Assembly: GCF_001884105.1 (NCBI RefSeq)
Contig: NZ_MACI01000059.1
Span: forward strand, 1-58,287
Reading direction: 5' to 3'
Origin: Bacillus luti
GTDB lineage: Bacteria > Bacillota > Bacilli > Bacillales > Bacillaceae_G
Length of the DNA: 58,287 nucleotides
Positions 1 through 8,015 of the stretch are shown here, in pieces (the first letter of the stretch is position 1; each line of letters starts with the position of its first letter). The notes below the pieces were generated by a model that saw nothing but the letters and a program-made list of their open reading frames with translations, had not been told where the DNA came from and did no database searches. Both the position numbers and the translations under genes were made by a program.

Positions 1-59
1 CGTTGTTTGTTTCGTTCAGTTTTCAAAGAACTACTTGGTCGCTCATTTGCGACTTCCTT
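1..59 (-). other. 16S rRNA 5' leader region (partial)
   Basis: On the minus strand this reads into a CTTTGAAAACTGAACG stretch, the boxA-like leader typical of Bacillus rRNA operons just before 16S rRNA. The mature 16S gene itself lies beyond the window edge. It follows the two tandem promoters directly, which supports reading it as the transcribed leader of an rRNA operon pointing out of the window. Confidence 0.8.
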
Positions 60-88
60 ATGTTAACATCTTTGTTTTTCAATGTCAA
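60..88 (-). promoter_or_regulatory. rRNA operon promoter, proximal (P2-like), SigA
   Basis: On the minus strand there is TTGACA, a 17-nt spacer and TAACAT. The -35 matches the SigA consensus perfectly and the box pair sits just upstream of the boxA-like 16S leader. A second promoter lies about 85 nt upstream, the usual tandem arrangement of Bacillus rrn operons. Confidence 0.75.
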
Positions 89-147
89 CTAAGTTTTTCA
101 ATTTCTTTTTTGTCGTTTTCTGCGTTTCTGCATCAGCGACGGTTATT

Positions 148-177
148 AATTTATCATACATTAACTATTAACGTCAA
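148..177 (-). promoter_or_regulatory. rRNA operon promoter, distal (P1-like), SigA
   Basis: On the minus strand there is TTGACG, an 18-nt spacer and TAAATT (or a 17-nt spacer and ATAAAT). It is weaker than the proximal promoter by consensus. The position immediately after the small unrecognised gene and the tandem arrangement support it. Confidence 0.55.
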
Positions 178-183
178 CACTTT

Positions 184-402
184 TTAATAAAAACTTCTTT
201 TTCTCACATAACGAATACATTCCTCTGCATTAGCGACTCTCCGAAATAAACAAAAAACGATTTTATATCTTTCTTCCATCGCTTTTTTTACAACGTCATG
301 AATACGCTCATCTTCAAAATCAAATAAAAGTTCCTCTAACTCTCTCTTCAATATGTACTCCATTTCTTTTCTCTCTTCTTTCGTCAACATAATCCCAAGC
401 AA
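184..402 (-). CDS. small unrecognised protein, 72 aa
   Basis: I do not recognise this family. The protein is short, highly charged and probably all-helical, with runs such as TKEERKEMEYILKRELEELL, one cysteine pair region (C near residues 51 and 62) and a basic C-terminus. A TTG start is chosen because GAGGTGAT lies 3-5 nt upstream; the next ATG is 12 nt downstream, too far from that ribosome binding site. A good TATAAT lies upstream (476-481) but its -35 is weak. The gene is divergent from pdaB and ends only a few bases before the rRNA promoters, so it may be co-transcribed into the rRNA operon. It could be a minor conserved B. cereus-group protein; function unknown. Confidence 0.65.
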   Translation of the reverse strand: MLGIMLTKEERKEMEYILKRELEELLFDFEDERIHDVVKKAMEERYKIVFCLFRRVANAEECIRYVRKRSFY

Positions 403-572
403 ATCATCACCTCAATAATCCCTTACGGGGCAATAAACATTCCGCTCATTTTCACTGATCAAAATCCTCTCATTCATTATATCCACTACTTACGATGTTA
501 ATCACTTGTTCTCTTTTTTATATTTTAAGCATATATGTAACTGAAAAGGATTGGACAAAGGGGCGTAATATT

Positions 573-1337
573 ATGTTTTTCTTTTTTATTACGAGTAAAA
601 GAACTTTTAAACACATTAGCTTAATAGTAATACTTTCCTTATTTACAGCATGGCTTCTCTTTTTAAAAACATATTCACATGAGTCTGCTTTTTCAACAGC
701 TACAGGACCTAAGGTAATTTACAAAGGAGACACGGCTAAAAAACAAGTTGCATTCACGTTTGATATTAGTTGGGGAGACAAAAAAGCTATTCCAATCCTT
801 GATACACTTAAAGAAAGAGATATTAAGAATGCAACCTTCTTCCTTTCTGCTGCATGGGCAGAAAGACACCCTGATATTGTTGAACGCATCCTGAAAGATG
901 GACATGAAATCGGTAGTATGGGCTATAATTACACGTCCTACACTTCTCTAGAGACAAATGAAATACGAAGAGATCTTTTGCGTGCACAAGATGTTTTTAC
1001 GAAACTCGGCGTGAAACAAGTCAAGCTATTACGTCCACCTAGTGGCGACTTTAACAAAGCAACACTTAAAGTAGCTGAATCACTCGGATATACTATCGTT
1101 CACTGGAGTAATAATTCGAACGATTGGAAAAACCCAGGTGTAAATAATATCGTTTCGACCGTCTCTAATAATTTGAAAGGTGGAGATATCGTCTTATTAC
1201 ACGCATCCGACTCTGCCCTCCAAACAAATAAAGCTTTACCACTACTTCTGCAAAAGTTAAAGAGTGATGGATATGAACAAATATCCGTTTCACAACTTAT
1301 TTCCAACACAAGTACAAAAAGTGAAGATGTAAAGTAA
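573..1337 (+). CDS. pdaB: PdaB-type polysaccharide deacetylase-like sporulation protein
   Basis: This 254-aa protein belongs to carbohydrate esterase family 4 (NodB fold) and is the PdaB type needed to maintain spores after late sporulation in Bacillus. An N-terminal hydrophobic segment (about residues 12-30) should export or anchor it. The NodB motifs are visible but altered: motif 1 reads TFDISWGD, motif 2 [11 protein letters not shown], motif 3 RPPSGDFN, and later NDW and VLLHASD. The usual metal ligands of motifs 1 and 2 (Asp, His, His) are Ile, Met and Tyr, so ordinary metal-dependent deacetylation is doubtful. The start after AAAGGGGCG is preferred over an upstream in-frame ATG without a ribosome binding site. 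It stands alone, convergent with kbaA, with a shared terminator between them. Confidence 0.93.
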   Translation: MFFFFITSKRTFKHISLIVILSLFTAWLLFLKTYSHESAFSTATGPKVIYKGDTAKKQVAFTFDISWGDKKAIPILDTLKERDIKNATFFLSAAWAERHPDIVERILKDGHEIGSMGYNYTSYTSLETNEIRRDLLRAQDVFTKLGVKQVKLLRPPSGDFNKATLKVAESLGYTIVHWSNNSNDWKNPGVNNIVSTVSNNLKGGDIVLLHASDSALQTNKALPLLLQKLKSDGYEQISVSQLISNTSTKSEDVK

Positions 1338-1360
1338 TGTCCCTACTACCCTTCACACAT

Positions 1361-1402
1361 AAAAAGCTCTATTATCTTAATAAAAGATAATAGAGCTTTT
1401 TT
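1361..1402. terminator. bidirectional intrinsic terminator between pdaB and kbaA
   Basis: A long perfect stem (AAAAAGCTCTATTATCTT and its complement) with a five-base loop is flanked by A and T runs on both sides, so it can end the convergent transcripts of both genes. Confidence 0.85.
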
Positions 1403-1464
1403 CTATCCTGATATTCACAGTAATATAACTACCACTACGTAAAAACCAAAGATAATTTTCTTAA

Positions 1465-2076
1465 TTAAACAGTTTTACTCGCTCTTCCAATTAAACGATG
1501 TAATATAAGTAACTGATATGCATTACATAATAAAAGTGGTATAACCATTAAATACAACCAATCTGTGTCATTAATCCGAAGCGCCGGTACCCACTCAAGA
1601 ATTGTTACCACAACCATAAAGAACAGGGCGGGCACAAATGCTTTTTTATTCGTTTCTTTACTTTTTACATAAGCAACAATCGCTCCAAACACAAATAACA
1701 CCCCAGCAACAAGTACGTTATTCCCTAATGAAACCTCTCCATTTGCAATCAGTACAGATCTTAAATACACAAAATCAAATAATACAAATGCAATAAAGAA
1801 GAGTTGTACTGCATTCCATAAAGAGGATGAACGAAACATCCCAAGTCCAAAACGATGGATTGTTAAATATGCAAAGAACCCCATTTGACTTATAACACTA
1901 AAAATAAATCCTACTCCCATTAACCAGAAAGAAATCGCTAGAATCTCCTTAACGTCGAAATTTTGAAAAAATTTAGCGTACTCGTCCCACTCTAAAACAA
2001 ACCCGATAAAGACCGTACTAATTCCACCAAGAAACAACGTCGTTAAAAATAGGCGTACCCACTTGCGGCTATTCAC
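1465..2076 (-). CDS. kbaA: KbaA, KinB-signalling membrane protein
   Basis: KbaA is a 203-aa integral membrane protein that, in B. subtilis, is needed for activation of the sporulation kinase KinB and so for phosphorelay entry. Here roughly six hydrophobic segments span the chain (for example about residues 7-27, 43-70, 88-106, 118-136, 145-162 and 168-190), with a short basic tail. No enzymatic motif is visible. Translation starts at GTG, eight bases after GGGGGAT. The position between gerD and pdaB is the same as in B. subtilis, which is the main support for the name. It shares a terminator with convergent pdaB and is divergent from gerD. Confidence 0.88.
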   Translation of the reverse strand: MNSRKWVRLFLTTLFLGGISTVFIGFVLEWDEYAKFFQNFDVKEILAISFWLMGVGFIFSVISQMGFFAYLTIHRFGLGMFRSSSLWNAVQLFFIAFVLFDFVYLRSVLIANGEVSLGNNVLVAGVLFVFGAIVAYVKSKETNKKAFVPALFFMVVVTILEWVPALRINDTDWLYLMVIPLLLCNAYQLLILHRLIGRASKTV

Positions 2077-2151
2077 AACACATCCCCCATTATTCGTATA
2101 TTTCTAATTAAATTGTATCAATGACAATTTCAAAAAGCTAGCCATGTTCAT

Positions 2152-2180
2152 GTATAAATTCCTTAAAGATATTTATATTA
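2152..2180 (+). promoter_or_regulatory. candidate SigG-type promoter of gerD
   Basis: GTATA, a 17-nt spacer and TATATTA match the forespore sigma-G pattern (GYATA and CATnnTA) at all but one key base. gerD of B. subtilis is a forespore gene, so this fits. It is a pattern match only. Confidence 0.4.
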
Positions 2181-2214
2181 AAAAAGAGAACTGTGTTGAA
2201 AGGAGTTCGAATTT

Positions 2215-2832
2215 ATGAAACGGATGCTACTCGTTTTGATTTCTTCTTTTCTATTTATCGCACTTGTAGCATGTGCACAAGAAAAAGAAGCTAAATCCGA
2301 ACTAGATTATGATCAAACGAAGAAAATGATTATTGATATTTTAAAAACCGACCAAGGAAAGAAAGCCATTCAAGATGTATTAACAGATGAAAAAATGAAA
2401 CAAGCACTCATACTAGATGAAACAGTAGTAAAGAAAACGATTGAAGATGCAATGGTATCCGACAAAGGGCAACAATTCTGGGAAAAGCTCTTTAAAGACC
2501 CTGAGTTCTCATCGAAATTTGCTAAAAGTATGGGGAAAGAACAGACAAACTTAATGAAAACTCTCCTAAAAGATCCTGAATACCAATCAGGTGTTATAGA
2601 AATTATGAAGAACCCTGAAGTAGAAAAAATGATGCTGCAAACAATGAAAAGTAAAGAATACCGTCAATATTTACAACAAGTACTAACAGAAACCGCTGAA
2701 AGCCCTCTCTTCCAAGCTAAGATGATTGACATCATTAGTAAAGGTGTGCAAAAAGCTGAAAAAGGCGGGTCTGATAAAAAAGAAGCAGGCGGTGAAGGTG
2801 GTTCCCAAGATGGGAATAAGGAACAGCAGTAA
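2215..2832 (+). CDS. gerD: GerD germinosome lipoprotein
   Basis: GerD is the spore inner-membrane lipoprotein that clusters nutrient germinant receptors into the germinosome. The 205-aa product has a type II signal peptide with lipobox LVAC and lipidated Cys20. It is followed by a charged helical body rich in repeats of the kind seen in GerD (DPEFSSKF, DPEYQSGV, NPEVEKMM), consistent with a rod-like trimer. The C-terminus is a low-complexity Gly/Ser/Lys/Glu tail (about residues 182-205). AAAGGAG lies nine bases before the ATG. The gene is transcribed against its neighbours and has its own candidate forespore promoter. Confidence 0.93.
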   Translation: MKRMLLVLISSFLFIALVACAQEKEAKSELDYDQTKKMIIDILKTDQGKKAIQDVLTDEKMKQALILDETVVKKTIEDAMVSDKGQQFWEKLFKDPEFSSKFAKSMGKEQTNLMKTLLKDPEYQSGVIEIMKNPEVEKMMLQTMKSKEYRQYLQQVLTETAESPLFQAKMIDIISKGVQKAEKGGSDKKEAGGEGGSQDGNKEQQ

Positions 2833-2845
2833 AAATAATAACTAT

Positions 2846-2886
2846 AATAATGAGTGGACGATCTATGTATCATCCACTCATTATTA
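2846..2886. terminator. bidirectional terminator between gerD and salA
   Basis: The stem TAATAATGAGTGGA pairs with TCCACTCATTATTA around a short loop. It lies between the convergent ends of gerD and salA, with A/T-rich flanks on both sides. Confidence 0.75.
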
Positions 2887-2888
2887 CT

Positions 2889-3956
2889 TTACTTTTGCGC
2901 GACAGCTGTTTTGTCAATCACTGTCTCAGCTATCGTACGATAAATAAGACCCGTTGTATGTGTATCTTCATATACTGACGGTGCAAAGTCTTCTTTATTC
3001 CAATCAGGTTGTTGGAGTGGAATTCGGCCAAGTACATCCGTTTGGAGTTCTGTAGCTAATTTATCTCCTCCACCTCTTCCAAATACATACTCTTTCTCTC
3101 CAGTTACTTTACTTTCAAAATAAGCCATATTTTCAACAACACCAAGAATACTATGTTCTGTACGTAAAGCCATTGCTCCAGCACGTGCTGCTACGAATGC
3201 AGCTGTTGGATGAGGCGTCGTTACAATAATTTCTTTACAAGCCGGTAACATCGAATGTAGGTCTAGCGCAACATCACCTGTACCTGGAGGTAAATCTAAT
3301 ACTAAATAATCTAAATCGCCCCATTCTACTTCTGTGAAGAAGTGATTTAACATCTTCCCAAGCATTGGCCCTCTCCAAATAACCGGTGCATTATCTTCTA
3401 CAAAGAATCCCATTGAGATTACCTTTACACCTAGACGCTCTACCGGAATGATTTTATCGCCTCTTACGATAGGACGTTTTTCTATCCCCATCATATCCGG
3501 TACGCTAAAACCGTAAATATCCGCATCAATAATACCAACCTTTTTTCCTAGACGAGCTAAAGCAATTGCAAGGTTAACAGAAACCGTTGATTTTCCCACT
3601 CCACCTTTTCCACTCGCCACTGCTAAAAATGTCGTTTTTGAGTTTGGTGACAATAAAGATTCCGTTTGCTCTTCTTCTTGTTCCGGTGCAAACTGAGCTA
3701 ATTCCTCTTCTGTGAATTCCGCAAAACGAAGCCCTACTGTTGCTGCTCCTAGTTCTTTTACTAACTTTACAATTCCAGATTGCAATTGCATTTGTTCTGC
3801 TGTACCGGTTTTTACGATTGCAATTTTAACACTTACATGTTCCTTATCAGGCTTGACTGTTACCTCTTTAATTGCCCCTGTTTCTTTTAACGTTTTATGT
3901 AAAAACGGATCTACAATCCCTTCTAACGCTTCCACTACTTGCTCTTTTGTTACCAT
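2889..3956 (-). CDS. salA: SalA/Mrp family P-loop ATPase
   Basis: This 355-aa protein has an N-terminal MIP18/DUF59 domain (about residues 1-85), a linker, then a Mrp/NBP35 ATPase with the deviant Walker A GKGGVGKS at residues 116-123. In B. subtilis the orthologue SalA represses scoC and so affects exoprotease production. The C-terminal CPxC pair that iron-sulfur carrier Mrp proteins use is absent: the corresponding segment reads ENMAYFESKVTGEKEYVFG. This favours a regulatory role over cluster transfer. The ATG after AGGGGG is chosen over an upstream in-frame start. It is a single gene downstream of cwlD. Confidence 0.92.
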   Translation of the reverse strand: MVTKEQVVEALEGIVDPFLHKTLKETGAIKEVTVKPDKEHVSVKIAIVKTGTAEQMQLQSGIVKLVKELGAATVGLRFAEFTEEELAQFAPEQEEEQTESLLSPNSKTTFLAVASGKGGVGKSTVSVNLAIALARLGKKVGIIDADIYGFSVPDMMGIEKRPIVRGDKIIPVERLGVKVISMGFFVEDNAPVIWRGPMLGKMLNHFFTEVEWGDLDYLVLDLPPGTGDVALDLHSMLPACKEIIVTTPHPTAAFVAARAGAMALRTEHSILGVVENMAYFESKVTGEKEYVFGRGGGDKLATELQTDVLGRIPLQQPDWNKEDFAPSVYEDTHTTGLIYRTIAETVIDKTAVAQK

Positions 3957-4025
3957 AATTAGCCCAGCCCCCTGTATGCAAAATAACATAATGTTAATTA
4001 AATATATCTCTTTTCATTCCTGAAA

Positions 4026-4039
4026 TAAATGCGTTTACA
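4026..4039 (-). promoter_or_regulatory. cre-like element near the salA transcription start
   Basis: The minus strand reads TGTAAACGCATTTA, which matches 12 of 14 positions of the CcpA site TGWAANCGNTNWCA. It lies immediately downstream of the candidate -10 box, where CcpA binding would block transcription. The match is imperfect and unproven. Confidence 0.3.
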
Positions 4040-4044
4040 TTTCC

Positions 4045-4053
4045 AGTATAACA
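4045..4053 (-). promoter_or_regulatory. candidate extended -10 promoter of salA
   Basis: The minus strand has TGTTATACT, an extended -10 element, about 90 nt before the salA start. No convincing -35 is present at the right distance. It is the best promoter candidate in the cwlD-salA spacer. Confidence 0.35.
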
Positions 4054-4086
4054 TATTTTCGGAAAACTTCGTTAACGAGAGAAACT

Positions 4087-4116
4087 CAAAAAAATCCTCC
4101 TTATTCTGGAGGATTT
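4087..4116 (-). terminator. cwlD terminator
   Basis: AAATCCTCC pairs with GGAGGATTT around a seven-base loop and is followed by a T run on the minus strand. The upstream arm overlaps the last codons of cwlD. Confidence 0.85.
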
Positions 4117-4814
4117 CCTTTTTCCGTGAAATAACGTAATATACCACGATATATAGCCGCAGCTACCTTCTGTTGGTATTTCTCCGAATTCAACATATAC
4201 CTTTCATTCACATTCGATAAAAAGCCCGCTTCAATTAAAGCACCTGGTGTTTTCGCATACTTTAATAAGTACACATGAGAAATCGTTTTAGCGGAACGAT
4301 TCGTATTTTCTAAACTCGTTCTCAATTCAGCTTGTATAAATTTCGCAGCACGCTCATTTTCAAGTAACGAACGGTAGTAGAACGTTTGTGCGCCTTTCGA
4401 TCCACTACTTGTTAAAGCATTTAAATGGATACTTGCAAAAAAGTCTACATCAGGTTTATTAATGATCTCTACACGCTTTTTTAAATCCTCTGCTTTACGT
4501 CTACTATAGGACTTTGTATCTTTGTGAGCTAAATCATAGTCTCCCTCACGCGTTAAAATAACTAACGCACCTTGTTCTTGTAAATAATCTTGTACTTTCT
4601 TTGTAATCTCAAGTGTAATATCTTTTTCTATAATATCCTTTCCACCAACAGCTCCTCCGTCTGGCCCACCATGCCCAGCATCTAGTACAATTACTTTCCC
4701 TGATAAGGGTAAATTCCAAGCTCGCCACGATTTTGTAATTTGAAACTCTTGTTTAACTAAAAAAAACAAAACAACCGCAGCGAGTGCAAAAGAGATAATT
4801 CGAATTCTCTTCAT
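4101..4814 (-). CDS. cwlD: CwlD, N-acetylmuramoyl-L-alanine amidase for spore cortex
   Basis: CwlD removes stem peptides from spore peptidoglycan, the first step in making muramic delta-lactam, which germination cortex lytic enzymes recognise. The 237-aa protein has an N-terminal membrane segment (about residues 5-22), then an Amidase_3 domain. The zinc and catalytic motifs are LDAGHGGPDGG, SIHLNAL and ALIEAGFLSN, giving the His, Glu, His and Glu residues of the family. Length is normal. It starts after GGAGGAGG and follows ybaK; a sigma-G-like promoter lies in the spacer. Confidence 0.95.
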   Translation of the reverse strand: MKRIRIISFALAAVVLFFLVKQEFQITKSWRAWNLPLSGKVIVLDAGHGGPDGGAVGGKDIIEKDITLEITKKVQDYLQEQGALVILTREGDYDLAHKDTKSYSRRKAEDLKKRVEIINKPDVDFFASIHLNALTSSGSKGAQTFYYRSLLENERAAKFIQAELRTSLENTNRSAKTISHVYLLKYAKTPGALIEAGFLSNVNERYMLNSEKYQQKVAAAIYRGILRYFTEKGNPPE

Positions 4815-4847
4815 ACCTTTCCTCCTCCAGCTAGTCCCTCTAATTAC

Positions 4848-4875
4848 TTATATGGGACAAGAGGAAAGTTTATGC
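4848..4875 (-). promoter_or_regulatory. candidate forespore (SigF/SigG-type) promoter of cwlD
   Basis: The minus strand has GCATA, a 16-nt spacer and CATATAA, close to the sigma-G pattern. cwlD of B. subtilis is expressed during sporulation from SigE and SigG, so the site is plausible, but only by pattern. Confidence 0.45.
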
Positions 4876-4880
4876 TTGTC

Positions 4881-5309
4881 TTAATGAAGCTTTAATCGAT
4901 ATCTTCTTTCACCTTTTTCATATCCTTCCTGCCACCATAAGCCGATAAACTGCTGGCAAGATTCAAAAAGTAATTCCTCATCTTGTAACTTAATTTCTCG
5001 CATAGTCATGCTCGTTAAAAATTGAAATAGTGTTTCTGTTAATTGTTGCTCTTCTTCTAAAGCTCTATATTTCACATCAAAGAACGATTCGCCATAATAG
5101 CCAAATTTACTATATCTTGCTCCTAATAAATACGATTCTATCCCTAATTCAATGCAGTAATCTTCATACTGACGATGAAGCTCCTGCATCTGAAAGGCAT
5201 CTCTAATATTTGAACGTAATGTTTTTAATGATAATTCCCGCAGCATCTTTCGTTCATATTTCAACTGCTTTTCTTTTTGTTTTTCTTGTAAGCTGACAAT
5301 GACATTCAT
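4881..5309 (-). CDS. ybaK: YbaK family protein (DUF2521)
   Basis: This 142-aa soluble protein matches the YbaK/DUF2521 family found next to cwlD in Bacillus. It is charged and predicted mostly helical: a basic N-terminal helix (about residues 8-35) rich in Lys, Arg and Glu, then a conserved-looking middle with YLLGARYSKFGYYGE, then an acidic helix and WWQEGYEKG near the end. No catalytic motif is recognised and its biochemical role is unknown. It is the first gene after the rpsI terminator and precedes cwlD by 66 bases, so it may share a transcript with cwlD during sporulation. Length is normal for the family. Confidence 0.85.
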   Translation of the reverse strand: MNVIVSLQEKQKEKQLKYERKMLRELSLKTLRSNIRDAFQMQELHRQYEDYCIELGIESYLLGARYSKFGYYGESFFDVKYRALEEEQQLTETLFQFLTSMTMREIKLQDEELLFESCQQFIGLWWQEGYEKGERRYRLKLH

Positions 5310-5425
5310 AGTACTTATAAACCTCCCTACTACGTATTAGTCTAAACTTCTAGAGAAGAAGCATACGCGAGCGGATAGCACTAAAATATTCCAAGCAACA
5401 AAAATTATAAAAGAGGAATGAAACA

Positions 5426-5457
5426 TAAAAAAACCCCAACCAAAATGGTTGGGGTTT
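5426..5457 (-). terminator. rpsI terminator
   Basis: AACCCCAACCA pairs with TGGTTGGGGTT around AAA and is followed by seven Ts on the minus strand, a strong intrinsic terminator closing rplM-rpsI. Confidence 0.92.
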
Positions 5458-5471
5458 GTAGTTCGCAAAAA

Positions 5472-5864
5472 TTAACGTTTTGAGAACTGAGGTGCACGAC
5501 GTGCGCCTTTAAGACCGTATTTTTTACGCTCTTTCATACGTGCGTCACGAGTTAATAGACCTGCACGTTTTAGTGTTAGACGGTATTCTGGATCAGCTTT
5601 TAATAAAGCGCGAGAAATACCGTGACGAATAGCACCAGCTTGACCAGTGTATCCACCACCATTTACGTTTACAAGTACATCGTAGTTACCTAAAGTTTCT
5701 GTTGCAACTAGAGGTTGTTTCACTACTTCACGTAATGCAGCAAATGGGATATAGTTTTCAAAATCACGACCGTTAATGATAACGCGTCCTTCGCCTGGAA
5801 CTAGGCGTACGCGCGCTACTGAACTCTTACGACGTCCAGTGCCATAGTATTGAACCTGTGCCAA
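5472..5864 (-). CDS. rpsI: 30S ribosomal protein S9
   Basis: S9 sits on the 30S head and its C-terminal tail reaches the P-site tRNA. The 130-aa protein has the typical start [14 protein letters not shown], the central [14 protein letters not shown] and the basic end RRAPQFSKR whose terminal Arg contacts the anticodon loop. It follows rplM by 21 bases, as in almost all bacteria, and is closed by a strong terminator, so the pair forms a two-gene unit under the L13 leader. Confidence 0.98.
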
Positions 5865-5885
5865 AGTAAGCCCTCCTTTAATTGA

Positions 5886-6323
5886 TTATCCGCGAAGTTC
5901 GTAAACTTCTGGTTTTTGTGCTTGGTGTGGATGCTCTGCTCCAGCATACACGTTTAGTTTCTTAGAAACTTGACGGCCTAAGCGTCCTTTTGGAAGCATG
6001 CCTTTAATTGCAAGCTCTAACATTTGTACAGGGTAGTTTGTACGCATTTCTAGAGCTGTTCTTTGCTTAAGTCCACCTGGGTGGTTAGTGTGACGGTAGT
6101 AAATTTTATCGTTTAATTTATTACCTGTTAAATGAATTTTCTCAGCGTTAATAATAATTACATGATCACCCGTGTCAACGTGTGGTGTAAATGTAGGTTT
6201 GTTTTTACCGCGTAAAATAGATGCTACTTCCGTAGATAGGCGACCTAAAGTTTGACCTTCAGCATCAACCACATACCATTTACGCTCAACTTCGTTAGCT
6301 TTTGCCATAAAAGTCGTACGCAT
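5886..6323 (-). CDS. rplM: 50S ribosomal protein L13
   Basis: L13 is an early assembly protein of the large subunit and binds 23S rRNA. The 145-aa sequence has the family hallmarks [29 protein letters not shown] and [12 protein letters not shown]. The ATG follows GAGGAGGG and gives the same N-terminus (MRTT...) as other Bacillus L13 proteins. A consensus promoter and a conserved-type leader RNA precede it, which suggests feedback control by L13 itself. Confidence 0.98.
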   Translation of the reverse strand: MRTTFMAKANEVERKWYVVDAEGQTLGRLSTEVASILRGKNKPTFTPHVDTGDHVIIINAEKIHLTGNKLNDKIYYRHTNHPGGLKQRTALEMRTNYPVQMLELAIKGMLPKGRLGRQVSKKLNVYAGAEHPHQAQKPEVYELRG

Positions 6324-6361
6324 GTGTTTCCCTCCTCGTTATCTTTTCCATAGAAAAAATC

Positions 6362-6418
6362 TATTGTTTATCTTAAACACGATTTCCTTCCGGGGCTAAT
6401 CGTGGTTTTAGAAACAAT
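6362..6418 (-). ncRNA. L13 ribosomal protein leader RNA
   Basis: The spacer between the rplM promoter and gene folds as two nested stems. Outer ATTGTTT pairs with AAACAAT and inner CCACGATT with AATCGTG, around AGCCCCGGAAGGA. Position and shape fit the L13 leader known from Bacilli, thought to bind L13 and down-regulate rplM-rpsI. Confidence 0.7.
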
Positions 6419-6428
6419 ACCATATGTT

Positions 6429-6457
6429 ATGATATACTTTTGAGTTTCTAATGTCAA
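6429..6457 (-). promoter_or_regulatory. SigA promoter of rplM-rpsI
   Basis: TTGACA, a 17-nt spacer and TATCAT on the minus strand, just downstream of the truA stop codon. Start of transcription would fall directly before the L13 leader. Confidence 0.8.
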
Positions 6458-6475
6458 GCAAATGTTACACCAGGA

Positions 6476-7219
6476 TTAGTTGTTATAGTTTACCTGCCAT
6501 AAGTAAAGCCCATGACCTGGAGCCATCTTTCCAGCAAACTGACGATTTTGTTTCGCGAGAATCTCTGGAATGCTATCAGGATCAAGCTTTCCTTGCCCTA
6601 CGCTCAGTAACGTACCAACAATAATTCTGACCATATTATATAAAAATCCATTACCTACAAAACGAAAAATTAATTCATCATCTTGCTCAATTAGCTCAAT
6701 TTCATAAATTGTTCTCACTTTATCCTTTTTGTCAGTTTTTGCCGAACAAAAAGAAGTGAAATCATGCGTCCCAATAAAATACGGGATCGCTTTTCTTATC
6801 GAGTTGATTTCGAGTGGATATGGATATTGATATACGTAATTTCTACGGAATACATCCGCAGTCTTTGATAATAATACACGATAACGATATTCTTTTCTCT
6901 CAACACCGTAACGTGCGTGAAATTCTTCTGTTTTTTTCTCTACCTGTCTGATAACAATATCATCTGGTAACATTGTGTTTAATGCATTGCTCCATTGCCA
7001 CTCTTCAAGAGACAACGGTGTATCAAAATGTATCACTTGTCCTTTAGCATGAACAGTAGAATCCGTTCTGCCCGATGCCTGAACACGAACAAGTTCTCCT
7101 TTATGCAATTTCTGCAATGCTTTCTCTATCTCTTGTTGAACAGTACGATGCTGCGGCTGAATTTGATAACCACAAAAATGCATGCCATCATATGCAACCG
7201 TACATTTTATTCTATCCAT
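6476..7219 (-). CDS. truA: tRNA pseudouridine(38-40) synthase TruA
   Basis: TruA isomerises U38, U39 and U40 in the anticodon stem-loop of many tRNAs. The 247-aa protein carries the catalytic motif [10 protein letters not shown] with the essential Asp at residue 53 and the C-terminal [13 protein letters not shown] motif. The start MDRIKC is chosen because GGAG lies about eight bases upstream and overlaps the end of ecfT; longer in-frame starts would run deep into ecfT. It is the last gene of the ecf cluster, a linkage common in Firmicutes but without a known functional reason. Confidence 0.96.
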   Translation of the reverse strand: MDRIKCTVAYDGMHFCGYQIQPQHRTVQQEIEKALQKLHKGELVRVQASGRTDSTVHAKGQVIHFDTPLSLEEWQWSNALNTMLPDDIVIRQVEKKTEEFHARYGVERKEYRYRVLLSKTADVFRRNYVYQYPYPLEINSIRKAIPYFIGTHDFTSFCSAKTDKKDKVRTIYEIELIEQDDELIFRFVGNGFLYNMVRIIVGTLLSVGQGKLDPDSIPEILAKQNRQFAGKMAPGHGLYLWQVNYNN

Positions 7220-7233
7220 TTCTCTATTCTCCA

Positions 7234-8015
7234 TTACGATCGCACCCATGCCAAAATACAAGCTAAACAAAGTAAGCTTATAATCGTTACTGTATCGCTT
7301 GTTTTCCAGCGCAGTTGCCTAAATTTAGTACGTCCTTCGCCACTTTGATATCCACGAGCTTCCATAGCAATTGCTAAGTCCTCTGCACGCTTAAAAGCAC
7401 TGATAAATAGAGGAACGAGTAATGAAATGATAGCTTTCATCCTATCCTTTATCGGGCCCCCTGCGAAATCAATACCACGTGACGCTTGTGCCTTCATTAT
7501 TTTACTCGTTTCATCCATTAGTGTCGGGATAAAACGAAGAGAAATTGACATCATTAATGCGATTTCATGAACAGGAACTTTTATACGCTTCAATGGCTTT
7601 AATAACGTCTCCAGCCCATCTGTAATCTCAATAGGTGTCGTCGTTAACGTTAATAATGTCGTCATTAGAATAATAACGAAGAATCGTATAGAAATGTATA
7701 TCCCTTGCTCTAATCCTTTTTCATGTATAGAAAACCAACCAAGTTGGAATAGTACATCCCCTTCTTTATTTGTAAAAATATGCAGGAAAAATGTAAAAAG
7801 AAAAATCCATAAAATTGGTTTTAAGCCCGAAAGTACATAACGAATCGGCACTTTTGCAAAAAATAAAGCAATGAGTGCATATAAAAATAAAAATCCATAT
7901 GAAATCGCATTATTTGCCAAGAAAACAACAAATACATATAAAAAGACAATCAGCAGCTTCGTACGTGGATCAAGTTGATGAATAAGTGAATTCCCTGGGA
8001 TATATCTCCCAATAA

